From positions 1-42,040 of the forward strand of contig JAHAZM010000059.1 of NCBI GenBank assembly GCA_018385275.1: a stretch of DNA of 42,040 nt. Direction: 5' to 3'. Below are positions 39,052-42,040 of this stretch, piece after piece (position 1 is the stretch's first letter; the number at the start of each line of letters is the position of its first letter). The notes under the pieces were generated by a model, which saw nothing but the letters and a program-made list of their open reading frames with translations, had not been told where the DNA came from and did no database searches. This stretch comes from Eubacteriales bacterium. Its GTDB lineage: Bacteria > Bacillota > Clostridia > Christensenellales > MB2-83. The translations under genes were made by a program, and so were the position numbers.

Positions 39052-39091
39052 GTCGTCGCGGACTATGTATTGTTCGCGACGACTTTTCTTT
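39052..39091 (+). terminator. Terminator of the DUF4256 gene
   Basis: GTCGTCGCG (39052-39060) pairs CGCGACGAC (39075-39083) and is followed by TTTTCTTTTT. Confidence 0.85.
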
Positions 39092-39280
39092 TTGAAAAGT
39101 CATCTCTCACTCACGCCGTCGCTCCTCCTTTCCGCAAAAAGTCACGCTCGGCTCGCCTGCTCGGTTGTAAACGCCCTCGCGCCGGCTTACTGTCGCTACC
39201 AACTTTTTGCGGTTTTCCGAGGGTTCGAAACCCTCCGTCTAAAACGCCAATCCATCTTTTTCGTACCCAATAGACATAGC
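39092..39280. other. Non-coding stretch with inverted repeat and T-arm-like relic
   Basis: No credible gene. It holds an 11-bp inverted repeat, CCGCAAAAAGT (39132-39142) and ACTTTTTGCGG (39202-39212), about 60 bases apart, and just beyond it GAGGG-TTCGAAA-CCCTC (39219-39235), which has the exact form of a tRNA T arm with no other tRNA parts nearby. It leads directly into copy 2 of the structured repeat. Confidence 0.6.
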
Positions 39281-39437
39281 GACAAGAAAGAGGGCAGCGG
39301 CCCGCTTTCTTGTTGCTCTCAAGCTATCGTGGGATTCGGACAGCGGCGGACCGGACCGCGGACTTTCGGAGGATCTCTGATCCGGAGAATGTCTGCGACC
39401 AAGCGACGAGCCCGCCGTCGCGAGAATTCGAATCCCC
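39281..39437 (+). repeat. Structured repeat, copy 2 (157 bp)
   Basis: Same orientation and hairpin order as copy 1. The first stem pairs 39282-39295 with 39300-39313; relative to copy 1 the closing pair G-C has become A-T and a G-U has become G-C, while an internal mismatch is kept. The last stem GCGACG/CGTCGC (39403-39408/39416-39421) keeps its arms with a different loop. It also ends in GAATTCGAATCCCC. Confidence 0.85.
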
Positions 39438-39452
39438 CGCGTTTTTTGCGGC

Positions 39453-39483
39453 AAAAAAGGATGGATCGCTCCATCCTTTTTTA
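39453..39483. terminator. Terminator of the 470-residue surface protein gene
   Basis: GGATGGA (39459-39465) pairs TCCATCC (39470-39476) over TCGC with A and T runs on both sides; it serves the leftward gene at 39516 and could also stop rightward transcription. Confidence 0.88.
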
Positions 39484-39515
39484 CTATTCCTTATGTGACA
39501 ATCTCAGATCAAAGA

Positions 39516-40928
39516 TCAGTTGTGCTTTTTGCGGACGATGACCGCGCCGGCCACAACGGCCGCGACGGCAAAGCCGATCAGCGAGATCGCACCGGACGGC
39601 GGGTTGTCATTGCCGCCCTGCTGGGGTTCGGGCGTCGGGGTCGGCGCGGCGGCCGGCTCGCCGGGTTCGGCGGCCAGGATGCCCACGTCGTCGATCACGA
39701 GCTCGGCATCCGCGACGGTTTCAGCCGCGGCCGGGGAGACCCAGACTAGAAGTTGCGAGACGGCGAAATCATAGTTGCCGTCGGTGCGCGCGATGGCGTA
39801 GTAGCCTTCGAAGCCGGCCGGGATCACCATGCCGGGGCTGTTTTCGTTCTCACCGACGAGTTCGCCATCCATATTATACAGATAGCTGTGGCCCTGCGCA
39901 TACAGCGAGTGATCGACCGCTTCGGGCGCGATCACATGGTTGATCTGCGCGGGGGCGTTGTTGGTGCGGACATAGAACGCCAGCGCAAACGGCTGCTCGC
40001 CGCCGTTGAGCTCTTTGCCGTTAAAGCCGTTGGTCGCGATCTTGATGATGGAGTTCGAGTGCGAGGTGTAAAGAACGGCTCTGTCGGTATCTTTGACCAG
40101 GACCTCACCGTTGCCCTCGCCGGCGTTGGTGTAATTGGACGTGAGGGAGGCGTCCGTCACGGTGTCAAAGGAGTCGCCGAGGATGAAGTTGAGGTTGGCC
40201 GGAGCGGTATGGACGGACAGCTCCGCGACCGAGCCTTCCACGAGGGCGATTTCACCGAAATAGACCTTGCCGGAGCCGGTCCAGACGCTGCTGCCGCGGT
40301 CAACGTCGCTCAGATCGATGGAGTCGGCGCTGTTGTTCGGGTTGACAAGCGGAGCGGCGTCGTTCTTGTCACGACTGGCCTGCGCGCCGCCCTGGAACGT
40401 GAAGTGGGTCAGAGAAGCATACACATAGCCGTCGAAGTTGGCCGGGAGCTTCACGCCCGCGTAAGTCATGCCGGTGGCGACGATGGCGCCTTCCTTGTCA
40501 ACGGCCCAGTAACGGTCGATCATCTGCAGACCGCCGGTTTCGTTGATCGTCAGCGCGGCATCGATCGCCTGCTCGGTCTTCGTGCGGATGCGGAGCATGT
40601 CGTAACCGACGACGTTGCCCTTGGCCGTGGGATCCTCCGAGTAGGAGTGACGGAAGTTGAAGTTCTGGTTGTCCAGCTCGACCACGAAGAAACGTTCGCC
40701 GTCGACCTCAACGTTGCTCAAATCAGCCGCGACGTTGTCCGTCCATGCCTGAGAGACGCCCTTCACGATGGGCGTCATGCAGAAGTAGTCTCCGATTTCG
40801 CTATCGGGCTGGATGGCCTTGAGGACCTTGACGTCGTCCTCGACCACCGTCGTCAACGCACCGGCGACGGCCGCAAAACCAATGCACAAACTCAGTAAAG
40901 CGGCAACCAATGCCAATACCTTTTTCAT
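39516..40928 (-). CDS. Cell-surface protein D with signal peptide and C-terminal anchor
   Basis: 470 residues. Signal peptide (about 1-24, cleavage near VAGA-L), then a long beta-rich region (about 30-420) with two similar halves, each opening with a strand run and containing FDGYVYASL / FEGYYAIAR-type motifs, so it may be two related carbohydrate-binding-like domains. A short Pro/Thr/Glu/Gln linker (PTPTPEPQQGG) precedes NPPSGAISLIGFAVAAVVAGAVIVRKKHN-type C-terminus: a hydrophobic helix with a basic tail. NPPSG is only loosely like a sortase motif. Family not recognised. Its last 20-25 codons are almost identical to those of the next gene. Ribosome site AAAGGAG; promoter at 40959-40988. Confidence 0.82.
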   Translation of the reverse strand: MKKVLALVAALLSLCIGFAAVAGALTTVVEDDVKVLKAIQPDSEIGDYFCMTPIVKGVSQAWTDNVAADLSNVEVDGERFFVVELDNQNFNFRHSYSEDPTAKGNVVGYDMLRIRTKTEQAIDAALTINETGGLQMIDRYWAVDKEGAIVATGMTYAGVKLPANFDGYVYASLTHFTFQGGAQASRDKNDAAPLVNPNNSADSIDLSDVDRGSSVWTGSGKVYFGEIALVEGSVAELSVHTAPANLNFILGDSFDTVTDASLTSNYTNAGEGNGEVLVKDTDRAVLYTSHSNSIIKIATNGFNGKELNGGEQPFALAFYVRTNNAPAQINHVIAPEAVDHSLYAQGHSYLYNMDGELVGENENSPGMVIPAGFEGYYAIARTDGNYDFAVSQLLVWVSPAAAETVADAELVIDDVGILAAEPGEPAAAPTPTPEPQQGGNDNPPSGAISLIGFAVAAVVAGAVIVRKKHN

Positions 40929-40958
40929 TGAAAAGTCTCCTTTCAGTTTTGTACATTT

Positions 40959-40988
40959 ATTATATCAGCGTTCGTCACAGAGAATCAA
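40959..40988 (-). promoter_or_regulatory. Promoter of surface protein D
   Basis: Minus strand TTGATT (40983-40988), 18-bp spacer, TATAAT (40959-40964), about 30 bases ahead of the start. Confidence 0.75.
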
Positions 40989-41150
40989 GTGTTTTTATAG
41001 AAAATCAATAGTTTTCAAAAGCGTTTTTGCGTTCCGCGGCGGATCACGCCTCTTCTTTTTGCCGTGACGGCAGAAAAAGGTCCGCCCGGCACGCGGCGCT
41101 CTTACGAGTCGACGGTGAATTCTTCACCTTACGACCGTCGGACAACGACA

Positions 41151-41180
41151 AAAAAGGATGGAGCAAGTCCATCCTTTTTT
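41151..41180 (-). terminator. Terminator of surface protein E
   Basis: GGATGGA (41157-41163) pairs TCCATCC (41168-41174) with A and T runs; the arms are the same as in the terminator at 39453-39483. The 160 bases between here and the protein D promoter show nothing else I can name. Confidence 0.88.
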
Positions 41181-41207
41181 GGTTGGTTCAAACCATCAGA
41201 TCAAAGA

Positions 41208-42040
41208 TCAGTTGTGCTTTTTGCGGACGATGACCGCGCCGGCCACAACGGCCGCTACGGCAAAGCCGATCAGCGAGATCGCGCCGTTCGACGGGTTGTC
41301 GTTGCCGCCCTGATCGCCGCCCTGATCGCCGCCCTGATCGCCGCCCTGGTCGCCGCCCTGCTGGGGTTCGGGAGTCGGGGTGGGTTCAGGCTCGTTCTGC
41401 GCCACGGTGGGTTCAGCGGTGAAGTAACCGAAGTTGTCCATGTAGATCTCCGCGCCTTCTTCAGCGTTGAGCCAGCCGATCACGCTGCCGAGATCGAAGC
41501 CAAGACCAAGATCACCGTTGCCGGGGATATAGACGTAGCCTTCGAAGCCGGCCGGGATCAGGTTGTTCTCTCCGGCGAACTCAACTTCGTTGCCGTCCAG
41601 GTCGAACAGCTTCCAGCCGTCCTTCATCAGGTTCTGTCCTTCGGGAGCCATGATCTGCCAGATGGCGACGTCATAGTCATCGCCGAGACGGACGTAGAAG
41701 CCCCACGCAGGAGCGTTGGGATCCATCGCCGCCATCGTCTGAGGCTGACCCATGTTATCGAACTTGAAGATCGCGTAGTTGGTCTCGTTGAACTCGAAAT
41801 GATACTCTTTGTTGTTGGCGCCGTTCTCCTCAAGGGCCAGCGTGATGTCGGGCTCGCTCGTGTAGGGGAAGGTGACGTTGCTCAGATCGTTGAGGCTGTT
41901 CAGACCGCTGAGGACGACGAAGTTCATATGATCGCCGGGCTTGTTGGGGATCAGCTCCTGAACGCCGCCGTTGACCAGAGCCAGTTCGCCGAAGTAAACC
42001 GCGCCGGTGCCGCTCCAGACCTGGTTGCCGCGTCTGACAG
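41208..42040 (-). CDS. Cell-surface protein E, N-terminus beyond the right edge
   Basis: Only the C-terminal 276 codons or so are present. The frame stays open upstream of the Met at 41927 to the edge; those upstream codons read VWSGTGAVYFGELALVNGG, matching VWTGSGKVYFGEIALVEGS of protein D, so the two are paralogues and the Met is internal. The visible part has a beta-rich domain with FEGYVYIPG, then a linker with GGDQ units repeated four times, then NPSNGAISLIGF and the same hydrophobic helix and RKKHN tail as protein D. A surface-anchored, possibly glycan-binding protein. Confidence 0.82.
   Translation of the reverse strand, partial: VRRGNQVWSGTGAVYFGELALVNGGVQELIPNKPGDHMNFVVLSGLNSLNDLSNVTFPYTSEPDITLALEENGANNKEYHFEFNETNYAIFKFDNMGQPQTMAAMDPNAPAWGFYVRLGDDYDVAIWQIMAPEGQNLMKDGWKLFDLDGNEVEFAGENNLIPAGFEGYVYIPGNGDLGLGFDLGSVIGWLNAEEGAEIYMDNFGYFTAEPTVAQNEPEPTPTPEPQQGGDQGGDQGGDQGGDQGGNDNPSNGAISLIGFAVAAVVAGAVIVRKKHN
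41305..41352. repeat. 12-bp tandem repeat encoding GGDQ
   Basis: Four 12-base units (three identical CCGCCCTGATCG and one with a single change) inside the linker of surface protein E. Being in frame, copy-number changes would alter linker length by four residues without breaking the gene. Confidence 0.9.

Noticed and set aside
38122-39515. A classical integrative element with integrase at the tRNA
   Set aside because: The interval between the tRNA and the surface protein gene holds no recombinase; only the DUF4256 gene and repeats are present.
39516-40928. LPXTG-type sortase substrate for surface protein D
   Set aside because: The motif before the helix is NPPSG with no Thr-Gly pair; the tail is short, so a simple membrane anchor is as likely.

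Overview
The window looks like a chromosomal segment of a GC-rich, Gram-positive Clostridia-type bacterium, probably an uncultured gut or environmental Firmicute. Signs are a T-box leader in front of proS, DUF1540 and DUF1858 proteins, a FakA/FakB(DegV)/PlsX operon, AGGAGG-type ribosome sites with -35/-10 promoters, lipoproteins, and surface proteins ending in a membrane helix plus a basic tail. I see no transposase, integrase, phage gene or CRISPR array. No taxon can be fixed from the sequence alone.

Layout. 1-6.2 kb: the N-terminal part of a lipoprotein leaving the left edge, a sodium:solute symporter, T-box-proS, a PHP phosphoesterase, an AEC transporter, and an AT-richer GNAT gene. 6.2-12.1 kb: a leftward operon (membrane protein, DUF1858, pgcA), then a rightward pair: a signal-peptidase-like protein lacking its catalytic serine, and an 837-residue fusion of a TIM-barrel domain with an acyl-CoA synthetase. 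12.1-19.6 kb: three leftward paralogous surface proteins with CBM9-like domains, interrupted by a rightward operon of MarR, a serine-palmitoyltransferase-like alpha-oxoamine synthase and an SDR, controlled by a perfect 20-bp palindrome. 19.7-26.3 kb: a leftward glycan operon with two GH127-type lipoproteins and a 714-residue surface protein carrying the same anchor as the CBM9-like proteins. 26.3-28.4 kb: two overlapping DUF1540 genes and an organophosphate-antiporter-like MFS gene. 28.5-33.5 kb: a tight lipid operon fakA-plsX-degV-GNAT-acp, preceded by a possible 17-codon leader. 33.6-38.1 kb: a two-component system, a membrane transglutaminase-like protein, a phosphoribosyltransferase, and a USP/membrane protein pair. 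38.1-39.5 kb: tRNA-Ala(CGC), a duplicated tRNA 3' end, two copies of a structured ~157-bp repeat, and an AT-rich DUF4256 gene between them. 39.5-42 kb: two further surface proteins with near-identical C-termini; the second runs off the right edge.

Two themes stand out. First, the lipid genes: an acyl-CoA/ACP-ligase fusion, SPT-like enzyme, SDR with a hydrophobic C-terminus, ACP and large GNAT protein together match the parts list of a bacterial sphingoid/ceramide pathway, although they lie in three transcription units. Second, the tRNA-Ala locus: the repeat folds into several hairpins with compensatory changes between the two copies, and one copy sits between a 25-bp duplication of the tRNA 3' end, as expected for insertion of a small non-autonomous element. 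Around these are abundant carbohydrate-binding and arabinoside-type hydrolase functions, which suggests a plant-glycan forager.
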